Below, piece after piece: positions 36,934-44,499 of a stretch of DNA of 59,987 nucleotides; the first letter of the stretch is position 1, and each line of letters opens with the position of its first letter. A program made the translations under genes and the position numbers. This DNA comes from Acidimicrobiaceae bacterium (lineage in GTDB: Bacteria; Actinomycetota; Acidimicrobiia; Acidimicrobiales; Aldehydirespiratoraceae). The stretch covers positions 1 through 59,987 of the forward strand of contig JAERSO010000048.1 in the NCBI GenBank assembly GCA_016845585.1, read 5' to 3'. The notes under the pieces are model-generated. The model did not search any database, was not told the DNA's origin, and saw only the letters and a program-made list of their open reading frames with translations.

Positions 36934-37950
36934 TTACTCGGCCAGTGCTGAACAGACCGTGTTGGTCAGCAGGGTGGAGAGCACGTACGGGTCAGCGTTC
37001 GCGTTCGGGCGACGGTCCTCGATGTAGCCCTTGCCGTCCTGCGCAACCTGCCACGGGATACGGATCGACGCACCACGATCGGACACACCGTACGAGAACT
37101 GGTCGTAGCGCTGGGTCTCGTGAGCGCCGGTGAGGCGGTCCTCGATGCCCACGCCGTAGCCGGCGAGATGCTCCTCGGGCTTCCCGAGCGCCCCCATGGC
37201 CTCACAGGCCGCGATGATGGCGTCATAGTTCTCGCGCATCGCCTTCGTCGAGAAGTTGGTGTGCATGCCGGCGCCGTTCCAGTCGCCCTTCATCGGCTTG
37301 GCCGCGATGCTCACCTCGACCTCATGGTTCTCGGCGAGACGGAACAGCAGGTAGCGGGCGACCCACATGTGATCGCCCACAGTGACGGTGTCGGCCGGGC
37401 CGATCTGGAACTCCCACTGGCCGGGCATGACCTCGGCGTTGGTGCCGGAGATGGCGAGGCCGGCGTCCATGCACGCCTTGGTGTGCTCCTCGATGAGGTC
37501 ACGACCATGGATCTTCAGGGCACCGACGCCGCAGTAGTACGGGCCCTGCGGAGCGGGGAAGCCGTTGTTCGGGAAGCCGGCGGGCCAGCCGGTGGCCGGG
37601 TTGATCAGGGTGTACTCCTGCTCGAGGCCGAACCACGGCTCCTGGTTGCCGTACTTCTCGAGCGCCTCGCGAGCGCCGGCACGGGTGTTCGTGGGGTGCG
37701 GGGAGAGATCCGCCGTGAGCGCGGTCTCGCAGAGCACGAGGATGTCGTTGCCACCACGGATCGGGTCGGGACACTGGAAGACCGGCTGAAGGACGACGTC
37801 GGAGTTGTCGCCGGTGGCCTGGTTGGTGCTGGAGCCGTCGTAGCCCCAGATGCCGGGCTCGTCGCCGTCGGCGAGGATCTTGGTTTTGGAGCGGATCTCA
37901 GCCGTCGGCACGGTGCCGTCGATCCACAGGTATTCAGCCCGGTAGGCCAT
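36934..37950 (-). CDS. Glutamine synthetase type II (eukaryote-type)
   Basis: ATP-dependent ligation of ammonia to glutamate. 338 residues: YLWIDGT, DGSSTNQATGDNSDVVLQP, WFGLEQEY, PGQWEFQIGP, GDWNGAGMHTNFST, and RGASIRIP, the GSII signatures. GSII lacks the adenylylation site of GSI. Start ATG at 37950 (MAYRAEYL); divergent from the GSI gene with 230 bp between them. Confidence 0.95.
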   Translation of the reverse strand: MAYRAEYLWIDGTVPTAEIRSKTKILADGDEPGIWGYDGSSTNQATGDNSDVVLQPVFQCPDPIRGGNDILVLCETALTADLSPHPTNTRAGAREALEKYGNQEPWFGLEQEYTLINPATGWPAGFPNNGFPAPQGPYYCGVGALKIHGRDLIEEHTKACMDAGLAISGTNAEVMPGQWEFQIGPADTVTVGDHMWVARYLLFRLAENHEVEVSIAAKPMKGDWNGAGMHTNFSTKAMRENYDAIIAACEAMGALGKPEEHLAGYGVGIEDRLTGAHETQRYDQFSYGVSDRGASIRIPWQVAQDGKGYIEDRRPNANADPYVLSTLLTNTVCSALAE

Positions 37951-38044
37951 GGTGATTTCAATCCTTGATTTGAGTTTGGACGCCACAGTCTGGCGGTTCG
38001 GAGACCATCGTTCCAAGGTGGAATTTCGATGCTGTTGCCCGATT

Positions 38045-38061
38045 GTGAACGGAGTGTGAAC
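38045..38061 (+). promoter_or_regulatory. Candidate GlnR-type direct repeat
   Basis: GTGAAC-ggagt-GTGAAC in the 230-bp divergent region of the two glutamine synthetase genes. Repeat period is 11 bp, as in actinobacterial GlnR half-sites (GTnAC / GaAAC with 6-bp spacers), but the match to consensus is imperfect. The GlnR-like gene is in the same locus. Confidence 0.4.
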
Positions 38062-38180
38062 GGGTGCCGATCACCCCTTCACACCGGGCGCGACGCGCGG
38101 CACCCTGGGAATCGGCTGCCTGTCACGGCAAGCTGGTCTGATGCCGAATGCTGCTGGAGCAGACATGTCTGGAGCAGGAA

Positions 38181-39518
38181 ATGTCACGTGAACAGGAATA
38201 CGTGCTGCGAACCGTCGAGGAGCGCGGCGTCCGGCTGATCCGCCTCTGGTTCACCGATGTCCTCGGCAAACTCAAGTCGGTCGCCATCTCCCCGGCTGAA
38301 CTCGAAGCGGCGTTCACCGAGGGCGTGCAGTTCGACGGCACCGCCATCGACGGCTTCTCCCGGGTGCACGAGTCCGACGTGCTCGCTCGTCCCGACGCCA
38401 CGACGTTCGAGTTGTTGCCGTGGGCGCAGTCCGACGAGCCGAGCGGACGGATCTTCTGCAACATCGAGAGCCTCGACGGCACCCCTTTCGACGGTGACCC
38501 CCGCCAGATCCTGCAACGCAACCTCGACAAGGCCCGCGCCGCCGGCTACTCGTTCTTCGCCGCGCCGGAGGCCGAGTTCTTCTACTTCGCGTCGGGCGAC
38601 GGTTCCGCCGGCCCACCACAGCCGCTCGACCGTGCCGGCTACTTCGACCTCACCACCGGCGACGTCTCGAGCGATCTGCGCAAGCGAACGATCCACATGA
38701 TCGAAGCGATGGGCATTCCGGTCGAGTACTCGTTCCACGAAGACAGTCCGAGCCAGCACGAGATCGATCTGCGCTACACCGAGGCACTCGACATGGCCGA
38801 CAACGTCATGACCCTGCGACTCGTGGTGAAGAAGATCGCCATGGAGCGCGATGTCTACGCCACCTTCATGCCGAAGCCGCTCAACGGAGTGCAGGGGTCG
38901 GGCATGCACACGCACATGTCGTTGTTCAAGGGTGAGACCAACGTCTTCCACGACCCCGACGACGAGTACGAGATGTCGACGACCGCCAAGCAGTTCACCG
39001 CCGGCATTCTCCGACACGCTCGCGAGATCACCGCCGTCACCAACCAGCTGGTCAACAGCTACAAACGCTTCGCCGAGAAGTCCGAAGCGCCGCCCTACGT
39101 CTCCTGGGCCCGCAACAACCGTTCAGCACTGGTGCGTGTGCCCGTTCGCAAGCAGGGCAAGCCCGAGTCGGCCCGGATCGAATACCGGGCCCTGGACGGT
39201 GCCTGCAACCCCTACCTCGCGTACTCCCTGCTCCTTGCTGCAGGGCTGCGCGGAATCGAAGAGGGCTACGACCTCCCACCGGAGTCCAACGTCAACCTGT
39301 TCGAGCTCACCGATCGCGAACGACGCGAGATCGGTGTCGAACCGCTCCCTCGCTCGCTCGACGAAGCACTCGACGAGATGGAAGAGTCCAAGCTCGCCCG
39401 CAATGCGCTCGGCGACCACGTCTTCGAGTGGTTCCTCCGCAACAAGCGAGCCGAGTGGGCCGAGTTCTGCTCCCACGTCACCCCGTTCGAGCTCGAGCGC
39501 TACCTCTCGAGTTGGTGA
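38181..39518 (+). CDS. glnA: Glutamine synthetase type I
   Basis: 445 residues: LIRLWFTDVLGKLKSV, FDGTAIDGFSRVHESD, FFAAPEAEFF, GSGMHTHMSLFKG, NSYKRFAEKSEAPPYVSWARNNRSALVRVP. Typical of the GSI-alpha length class. ATG at 38181 preceded by GGAGCAGGAA; four bases separate its stop from the GlnR-like start, so the two are cotranscribed. Confidence 0.93.
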   Translation: MSREQEYVLRTVEERGVRLIRLWFTDVLGKLKSVAISPAELEAAFTEGVQFDGTAIDGFSRVHESDVLARPDATTFELLPWAQSDEPSGRIFCNIESLDGTPFDGDPRQILQRNLDKARAAGYSFFAAPEAEFFYFASGDGSAGPPQPLDRAGYFDLTTGDVSSDLRKRTIHMIEAMGIPVEYSFHEDSPSQHEIDLRYTEALDMADNVMTLRLVVKKIAMERDVYATFMPKPLNGVQGSGMHTHMSLFKGETNVFHDPDDEYEMSTTAKQFTAGILRHAREITAVTNQLVNSYKRFAEKSEAPPYVSWARNNRSALVRVPVRKQGKPESARIEYRALDGACNPYLAYSLLLAAGLRGIEEGYDLPPESNVNLFELTDRERREIGVEPLPRSLDEALDEMEESKLARNALGDHVFEWFLRNKRAEWAEFCSHVTPFELERYLSSW

Positions 39519-39522
39519 GCTG

Positions 39523-40200
39523 ATGGATCCCCTGCTCGTCCACCCCGACCCGGCCCCGCCGGAGTTGGTCCAGGCACTCGACATGGGCGGCTGGGCGTGG
39601 AAGGGCGCGGCCGACATCGATGCCGCTCGCAACGGCGAACCGACCGACGGCTGGGTCGGCGCGATCATCGTCGCCGACACCGACCCCGACGATGCCTTCC
39701 GGTTCTGCCGGGCGATAGGGTCCGGCGACGTCAATGTCGACTCGGTGTTGCTGCTGATCGGTGGTGGTCAGCTGGCGTCACTCGACTTCCGCGAGGATCT
39801 CTTCGACGACTTCTGCCTCTACCCGTTCCACCCGGTGGAGTTGGAGGCGCGACTGAAGCACCAGTTCCGCCGCTCGGGCCAGGTCGCACGCGCTGAGGTC
39901 ATCGAGTACGGCCCGCTCGGCATGAACCTCGAGACGTACCAGGCGCTGATCGACGGCAAGCCCCTCGACCTCACCTACATGGAGTACGAGCTGCTGAAGT
40001 TCCTCGCCTCGCACCCCGGCAAGGTCTTCACCCGCGAGACCCTGCTGAGCCGCGTGTGGGGCTACGACTACTACGGCGGTGCCCGCACGGTCGACGTCCA
40101 CGTCCGCCGCCTGCGTGCCAAGCTCGGCGAGGAGCACGCCAACCTCATCCAAACGGTGCGCTCCGTCGGCTACTCCTTCGGCGCGAGCCGCTGGGCCTAG
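39523..40200 (+). CDS. GlnR-like OmpR-family response regulator
   Basis: 225 residues. The N-terminal half is a receiver-like domain lacking an obvious phosphorylated Asp and its usual acidic pair; the C-terminal winged helix is clear (DLTYMEYELLKFLASHPGKVF, RETLLSRVWGYDYYGGARTVDVHVRRLR). An orphan regulator beside glnA with a degenerate receiver is what is known for GlnR, the nitrogen regulator of actinobacteria. Assignment rests on context plus architecture. Confidence 0.8.
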   Translation: MDPLLVHPDPAPPELVQALDMGGWAWKGAADIDAARNGEPTDGWVGAIIVADTDPDDAFRFCRAIGSGDVNVDSVLLLIGGGQLASLDFREDLFDDFCLYPFHPVELEARLKHQFRRSGQVARAEVIEYGPLGMNLETYQALIDGKPLDLTYMEYELLKFLASHPGKVFTRETLLSRVWGYDYYGGARTVDVHVRRLRAKLGEEHANLIQTVRSVGYSFGASRWA

Positions 40201-40257
40201 CCGTTCTTTCTGGGGACTGCGTCCCTCGCAGCGCACGCACTGTCCACCGTTCTTTCT
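40201..40257. repeat. CCGTTCTTTCT direct repeats flanking GC-rich palindrome
   Basis: CCGTTCTTTCT at 40201-40211 and 40247-40257, directly after the glnR stop. Between them GGGAC-TGC-GTCCC and a longer imperfect inverted repeat. Likely a terminator region for glnA-glnR; the duplicated flank resembles the scar of an insertion, but there is no insertion sequence. Confidence 0.45.
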
Positions 40258-40295
40258 CGACGGCCTCGGCGGCCGGGTACCGTGGTCGCAAGGAG

Positions 40296-40440
40296 GTGAT
40301 CGCGATCACGTCGCTGCCCGTTGAGCCTGAGTCGGAGCCACGCCTACGCCTGACGCGTGGTCGCGTCCTCCACGGGGCCGTCCAGGTCGCCGACACCGAA
40401 GGGATCGACGCGCTCACGATGCGCCACCTCGCTTCGGAGC
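40296..40440 (+). pseudogene. TetR-family regulator, N-terminal fragment
   Basis: AAGGAGGTGATC provides a ribosome site, then MIAITSLPVEPE and RLRLTRGRVLHGAVQVADTE, IDALTMRHLASE: the first two helices of a TetR DNA-binding domain. The recognition helix and all of the ligand domain are missing; after SE the sequence jumps to the middle of an ABC ATPase in another frame. A deletion removing the end of tetR and the beginning of the transporter gene explains this. Confidence 0.75.
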
Positions 40441-40971
40441 ACGGTCGGCACCTATTCCGGCGGGATGCGTCGGCGGCTCGACTTGGCGGCCGCCCTCGTT
40501 GCCACACCACCGGTGATCTTCCTCGACGAACCAACCACCGGTCTCGACCCTCGCAGCCGACTCGATCTGTGGAAGACGATCGACGAACTGGTCACGAACG
40601 GAAGCACTGTGCTGTTGGCCACGCAGTACATGGAGGAGGCTGAGCAGCTCGCCGACGACATCGTCGTCAACGATCCGGCCGACCTCGCCGCGGCTGAGCT
40701 CGCGCTGACGTCGTGGGCAGTGGGCGATGTGCACATCGATGGCCGGTCGGTGAATGCCCCGGTCGTGGGCGGAGCCGACACATTGCGCGACGTGTTGGCG
40801 GAGCTGTCCGCGAGCGGAGTGCCACTCCTCGACGTCGGCCTGCGTCGCCCCACGCTGGACGATGTGTTCCTGACGCTCACCGGTTCCGCTCCCGCGGGTG
40901 ACGCGGTGAGTGCCACCGGGAACGACGACATCCCACCGGCGGACCAACGCGAGCTGGAGGTGGCGCGATGA
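40441..40971 (+). pseudogene. ABC transporter ATP-binding protein, C-terminal fragment
   Basis: Starts abruptly at VGTYSGGMRRRLDLAAALV (ABC signature) with Walker B IFLDEPTTGLDPRSR and a DrrA-type tail LRRPTLDDVFLTLTG. Walker A and the Q-loop are absent. LADDIVV runs straight into NDPADLAAAE, so about 25-30 residues that usually follow (the VIDxGxxIAxGT region) also appear deleted in frame. Cannot bind ATP normally. Confidence 0.8.
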
Positions 40972-41762
40972 ACCCGATCATGATGATGCTTGGCGACAGC
41001 GCCACGATCGCTCGCCGCAACCTACGCAAAGTCACCCGTGTGCCCGAGATCCTGATCGGCATCACGATCTCCCCGATCTTGATGCTGGTGTTGTTCGCCT
41101 AGGTGTTCGGCGGCTCGATCGAGATCGAGGGTGGCTCCTACCGGGAGTACCTGGTCGGCGGTGTGTTCGCCATGAACCTCGTCTTCGGCTCCATGTTCAC
41201 CGGCGCGGGGCTGGCCGAAGACATCCAGAAGGGCGTGATGGACCGGTTCCGGTCGCTCCCGATGTCCCAGGCCGCCGTCGTCGCCGGCCGCACGGCGAGC
41301 GATGTGCTCTACAACGTGCTCTCGCTCACGGTGATGACGTTCGCGGGCTATCTGGTCGGCTGGCGCATCAACGGCAGCGTGCTCGACGCGGCAACCGCCT
41401 TCGCCGTACTCCTCGTGTTCGCCTACGCGATCTCGTGGGTCATGGCATTCGTGGGGCTCCTGGTGCCGAGCCCCGAGGTGATCAACCAGTCCGGGATGAT
41501 GGTGATCTTCCCGCTGACGTTCATCGCCGACACGTTCTCTCCTGTCGAGAACTTCCCCGGCCCGCTCAAGGCGTTCGCCGAGTGGAACCCGGTCTCCAGC
41601 GCAACGAGATCGGCACGTGAATTGTTCGGCAACATGCCGGCCGGCGCACCCGAGCCGGACGCCTGGTCGCTCCAGCATCCGGTGGCCTACACGCTGATCT
41701 GGGCCGCGATCATCATCGCCGTCTTTGCCCCGCTGTCCGTGCGTCGATTCTCCAAGCGCTGA
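40968..41762 (+). pseudogene. ABC-2 type permease with in-frame amber codon
   Basis: ATG at 40968 overlaps the ATPase stop. MNPIMMMLGDSATIARRNLR then LMLVLFA followed by TAG at 41100-41102, with the same frame resuming at VFGGSIEIEGGSYREYLVGG and running to the normal end KRRFSKR-like at 41762 (264 codons total). The codon is most likely a mutated Tyr (TAC/TAT to TAG), because YVFGG is the usual sequence here. TAG, not TGA, so not a selenocysteine site. Confidence 0.85.
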
Positions 41763-41785
41763 CGCTGACCCCACCGTCCCACTCG

Positions 41786-41810
41786 GGAATAGCGGGGGCG
41801 GGGTGGCGTT
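41786..41810 (+). promoter_or_regulatory. SigH/SigR-type promoter upstream of hsp20
   Basis: GGAAT (41786-41790) and CGTT (41807-41810) with 16 bp between (17 to GTT). This matches the GGAA(T/C)-N16-18-GTT shape bound by SigH/SigR. A start near 41818 would leave a 30-nt leader before the ATG at 41850. The SigR-like gene is at 12.6-13.2 kb. Confidence 0.5.
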
Positions 41811-41849
41811 GGAATAGGTGACCACCAACACGCACAGGAGGTAACCCCC

Positions 41850-42281
41850 ATGCTCTTCTACAACGACCCATTCCGTGACTTCGACAGCTTCTTCAGCCGT
41901 CCCGTCACCCGATCCAACGGTCATCTCGGCATGCCGATGGATGCGTACCGGCGTGGCGACGACGTCTGGGTTCACGTCGATCTTCCCGGCGTTTCGCCGG
42001 ACAGCCTCGACATCAATGTCGAGCGTGATGTGCTGACCATCGACGCTGAGCGCAACTGGCAGCACGAAGACGGCGATCGCGCCTACCTGAGCGAGCGACC
42101 CCGCGGCACATTCAGTCGCCAGGTCCATCTCGGCGAGGGGCTGGATGCGGAGGCCATCGAGGCCAACTTCTCCGATGGCGTGCTGACGCTTCGGATCCCC
42201 GTGGCTGAGAAGGCCAAGCCTCGCAAGATCACGATCACGCCAGGCATGACCCCGGCCATCGAAGTCGAGACCGTCTCGTAG
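41850..42281 (+). CDS. Hsp20 family small heat-shock protein
   Basis: 143 residues with the alpha-crystallin domain: DAYRRGDDVWVHVDLPGVSPDSLDI, VERDVLTIDAERNW, GTFSRQVHLGEGLDAEAIEAN, DGVLTLRIPVAEKAKPRKI. ATP-independent holdase that binds unfolding proteins. Strong ribosome site AGGAGGT 10 bases before ATG. The stop lies within the first hairpin of the array downstream. Confidence 0.95.
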   Translation: MLFYNDPFRDFDSFFSRPVTRSNGHLGMPMDAYRRGDDVWVHVDLPGVSPDSLDINVERDVLTIDAERNWQHEDGDRAYLSERPRGTFSRQVHLGEGLDAEAIEANFSDGVLTLRIPVAEKAKPRKITITPGMTPAIEVETVS

Positions 42282-42438
42282 AGACGGCGACAATTCCGTC
42301 TCGTAGAGACGGCGAAGAATTGAGCCTCTTCTCGGAGGCGGCAATCCGCCTCACTCGAGGTGCAAGAGCGGCGCTTCCCACTGCCCCCTCCGGCAGCGCC
42401 GCGACGTCCGAGCGGACGTCGGCCCCTACTCGTAGGGG
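42271..42438. repeat. Array of six consecutive hairpins between convergent genes
   Basis: In order: CCGTCTC-gta-GAGACGG (42271-42287), an identical copy with its flank (42296-42312; the 20-bp unit ending GGCGA repeats with 25-bp period), GAGGCGG-caat-CCGCCTC (42335-42352), GCGGCGCT...AGCGCCGC (42368-42402, with an inner CTGCC/GGCAG option), CGACGTCC...GGACGTCG (42402-42421), CCCCTAC-tc-GTAGGGG (42423-42438). The first contains the hsp20 stop, the last contains the stop of the opposite small gene. Confidence 0.85.
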
Positions 42439-42626
42439 TTGGCGTTCGCGAGGGCGAGATATTCGTTGGGCTCGCCGTCGTCGGTGACGTTGTCGAGATC
42501 GCTGTTGCGACCGACCAGACCACCGAGCACACCGGCCAGACCGACCATGCTCATCAGCGTGCCCACGGGCATGACGATCACGAGCAACACGATGAAGATG
42601 ACGCCACCAATGTCCATGGGCGCCAT
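42426..42626 (-). CDS. Small membrane protein, 66 residues
   Basis: MAPMDIGGVIFIVLLVIVMP and VGTLMSMVGLAGVLGGLVGR form a hydrophobic region of one or two helices; the C-terminal tail is polar and acidic (SDLDNVTDDGEPNEY). The stop is in the last hairpin of the array. No recognised family. Between hsp20 (convergent) and ridA. Confidence 0.6.
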   Translation of the reverse strand: MAPMDIGGVIFIVLLVIVMPVGTLMSMVGLAGVLGGLVGRNSDLDNVTDDGEPNEYLALANANPYE

Positions 42627-42631
42627 TTAAC

Positions 42632-42686
42632 CCGAAATTGCTGCCGCTGACCCACCTTCAACGTGGGTTGCCGGCAGCAATTTCGG
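42632..42686 (-). terminator. Long hairpin after ridA with ACCCAC/GTGGGT core
   Basis: Perfect 15-bp arms CCGAAATTGCTGCCG (42632-42646) and CGGCAGCAATTTCGG (42672-42686) enclosing a second stem ACCCAC (42650-42655) / GTGGGT (42663-42668). Begins directly after the RidA stop. Shares the GACCCAC core with the palindrome at 33569. Confidence 0.75.
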
Positions 42687-42687
42687 T

Positions 42688-43032
42688 TCAGACGGTGGCG
42701 ATCGCTTCGATTTCGATCTGGGCACCGAGCGGCAACTTGGCCACGGCGACCGCGGAGCGGGCCGGGCGATGGTCGCCGAACTCCTCCATGTAGATCTCGT
42801 TCATGGTGGCATAGTCGTTCATGTCGACGAGGAAGACGGTGGTCTTGACGACATCCGCCAGCGAGGCGTTGGCCGACGACAGGACACCGCGGAGGTTGGC
42901 GAAGACCTGACGAAGTTGCGCTTCGACACCACCGTCGACGATCGCCCCATCGACGATGCCGATCTGACCGGAGGTGAAGAGGAGATCGCCACCACGGGCG
43001 ATGGGGATGTACGGACCAACAGGCGTGCTCAT
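42688..43032 (-). CDS. RidA-family enamine/imine deaminase
   Basis: 114 residues: GPYIPIARGGDLLFTSGQIG, VEAQLRQVFANLRGVLSSANASLADVVKTTVFLVDM, NEIYMEEFGDHRPARSAVAVAKLP with the conserved Arg, LGAQIEIEAIA. RidA hydrolyses reactive enamine/imine intermediates. ATG at 43032 (MSTPVGPYIP) is preferred to an upstream in-frame start. Confidence 0.92.
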   Translation of the reverse strand: MSTPVGPYIPIARGGDLLFTSGQIGIVDGAIVDGGVEAQLRQVFANLRGVLSSANASLADVVKTTVFLVDMNDYATMNEIYMEEFGDHRPARSAVAVAKLPLGAQIEIEAIATV

Positions 43033-43075
43033 GGCCGTCACCCTAACCCCGACTCGGCCCCGCCGAGCCAGCGAA

Positions 43076-43591
43076 TCAGGACCCACTCAGCTCGTCACCC
43101 AGCCGGTTGTACTCCTCGACGGGCACAGCCCGCTCGGCGAGCTTCTCCTGGATCCGAGGATCGTCATCAACCGGTCCGTAGCCGTCGACCAGATCCTGAC
43201 AGTCCTGCTGCGCATTGATTCCGGCCTGACGATGCACCTCCGCCGCCGCCTCGGCGACCGGGAAGTCGCGCAGCACCTCGGGCGGATCGGTGGGCTCGGG
43301 CTGCTCCGTCGGCGGCACGGTCGGATCCGGTGCATCCTCGGGCACGCCTGCGTCATCGGTGTTTCCCTCGTCGGCCGTCTCGGCCGCGCGGCCACCGGAC
43401 TGGTCGAGCTGAGCCATGCCGGCCACCACTCCGAGGCTCACACCGAGACCGAGGACGATTCCGGCCGCGATCGTGGCGGCAACGATGAATGCCTTCTCGA
43501 GGCCGTTGCGTGCCATCCACCAGTTGGCGGACTTCGAGGGCTCGGGCGATGGGGCGGTGTTGCTTGGGGCGGTGTTGTGCTGCTCGGTCAT
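43076..43591 (-). CDS. Membrane-anchored acidic protein of unknown function
   Basis: 171 residues: Ser/Pro-rich N-terminus, one hydrophobic helix (KAFIVAATIAAGIVLGLGVSLGVVA), then an acidic, Pro-rich linker (DDAGVPEDAPDPTVPPTEQPEPTDPP) and a short conserved-looking end (HRQAGINAQQDCQDLVDGYGPV). Topology N-in, C-out likely. No domain recognised. Confidence 0.65.
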   Translation of the reverse strand: MTEQHNTAPSNTAPSPEPSKSANWWMARNGLEKAFIVAATIAAGIVLGLGVSLGVVAGMAQLDQSGGRAAETADEGNTDDAGVPEDAPDPTVPPTEQPEPTDPPEVLRDFPVAEAAAEVHRQAGINAQQDCQDLVDGYGPVDDDPRIQEKLAERAVPVEEYNRLGDELSGS

Positions 43592-43733
43592 GGATTCAAC
43601 GTAGGAATCATCGCCCCGGGTGGAATCGGGGGAATCCCCTATTGTCCCTCACCGGGATCACATCGCCCAAGAAGCGACTTTCTTGGCCACTGGATCAGCC
43701 CTAGGTTGGGTATCCCCCACAGGAGGTTCCCCC

Positions 43734-44012
43734 ATGAAACGTCTCTTGCTCATTGCTGGTGTCGTGGCGCTCGTCGCATTGATCGCCAAGAAGCGGTCAC
43801 CCAACCGGGCCGAGTGGCACGGACTCACCGAGACCGAGGCTCGTGAGAAGCTCAACGAGCGTCTCCCCGACAAGGTCCCCGAGGACAAGCGCGAGATCAT
43901 CGCCGACAAGATCGTGACGAAGATGCGCGACAAGGGCGTCATCATCGACGTCACCGACGACGCCGAGGAAGCGACCGAAGAGTCGGTCGAGGCCGAGGCC
44001 GCGCCGGCCTGA
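43734..44012 (+). CDS. Small protein with N-terminal hydrophobic segment
   Basis: 92 residues: MKRLLLIAGVVALVALIAKK then a soluble region (EWHGLTETEAREKLNERLPDKVPEDKREIIADKIV) with alternating charges and an acidic tail. Strong ribosome site AGGAGG 8 bases before ATG. Divergent from the preceding gene. No known family recognised. Confidence 0.65.
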   Translation: MKRLLLIAGVVALVALIAKKRSPNRAEWHGLTETEAREKLNERLPDKVPEDKREIIADKIVTKMRDKGVIIDVTDDAEEATEESVEAEAAPA

Positions 44013-44019
44013 GCCCTCA

Positions 44020-44499
44020 TTGCCCAACCCAGACACGACGATCCGTCGGGCACGCCCCGACGACGAGAGCTTCATCCGCGAGATGCAGTTTGAGGCGCTC
44101 TTCGTGCCGCCGGGGGACGATCCGTTCCCCGGCGACGTCGTCGATCAACCGCACATCTCGCGCTACTGGGCCGGGTTCGGGACTCGCCCCGGCGACCTGG
44201 GATCGATCGCGCTCGACGCCGGTGCCCCGATCGGGGCGGCATGGCTCCGCCGCTTCGACGCCGCCGATCCCGGCTACGGCTTCATCGACGGCTCCACACC
44301 CGAACTCGGAATCGCTGTCGCGGCCGACTATCGGGGCGTGGGACTCGGGACTCGCCTCCTCGACTCACTGACCGATCACGTCGGTCGAATGTCGCTCAGC
44401 ATCGATGCCCGCAACCCGGCCTACCGCCTCTACGAGCGGAAGGGCTTCGTGGTGATGAGCCGCAGCGCGATGTCGCTGACAATGCTGCGGACGGGCTAG
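44020..44499 (+). CDS. GNAT-family N-acetyltransferase
   Basis: 159 residues: TTIRRARPDDESFIREMQ, ELGIAVAADYRGVGLGTRLLDSLTD (acetyl-CoA loop R-G-x-G-x-G), and SLSIDARNPAYRLYERKGFVVM. Substrate unknown. TTG at 44020 is the likeliest start, 7 bases after the previous stop. Confidence 0.85.
   Translation: MPNPDTTIRRARPDDESFIREMQFEALFVPPGDDPFPGDVVDQPHISRYWAGFGTRPGDLGSIALDAGAPIGAAWLRRFDAADPGYGFIDGSTPELGIAVAADYRGVGLGTRLLDSLTDHVGRMSLSIDARNPAYRLYERKGFVVMSRSAMSLTMLRTG

Noticed and set aside
38148..38180. Tandem CTGGAGCAG repeat as a start for a longer GSI
   Set aside because: The 9-bp unit occurs twice but the ATG at 38181 fits the family N-terminus and has GGAGCAGGAA before it; the longer form adds only a repeat-coded stretch.
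40441..40971. A functional short ABC ATPase starting at an internal ATG
   Set aside because: Walker A and Q-loop are missing, so ATP binding is not possible in the normal way.
41100..41102. Possible readthrough codon in the permease
   Set aside because: It is TAG, not TGA, and not a selenocysteine codon; with neighbouring deletions it is better read as decay.
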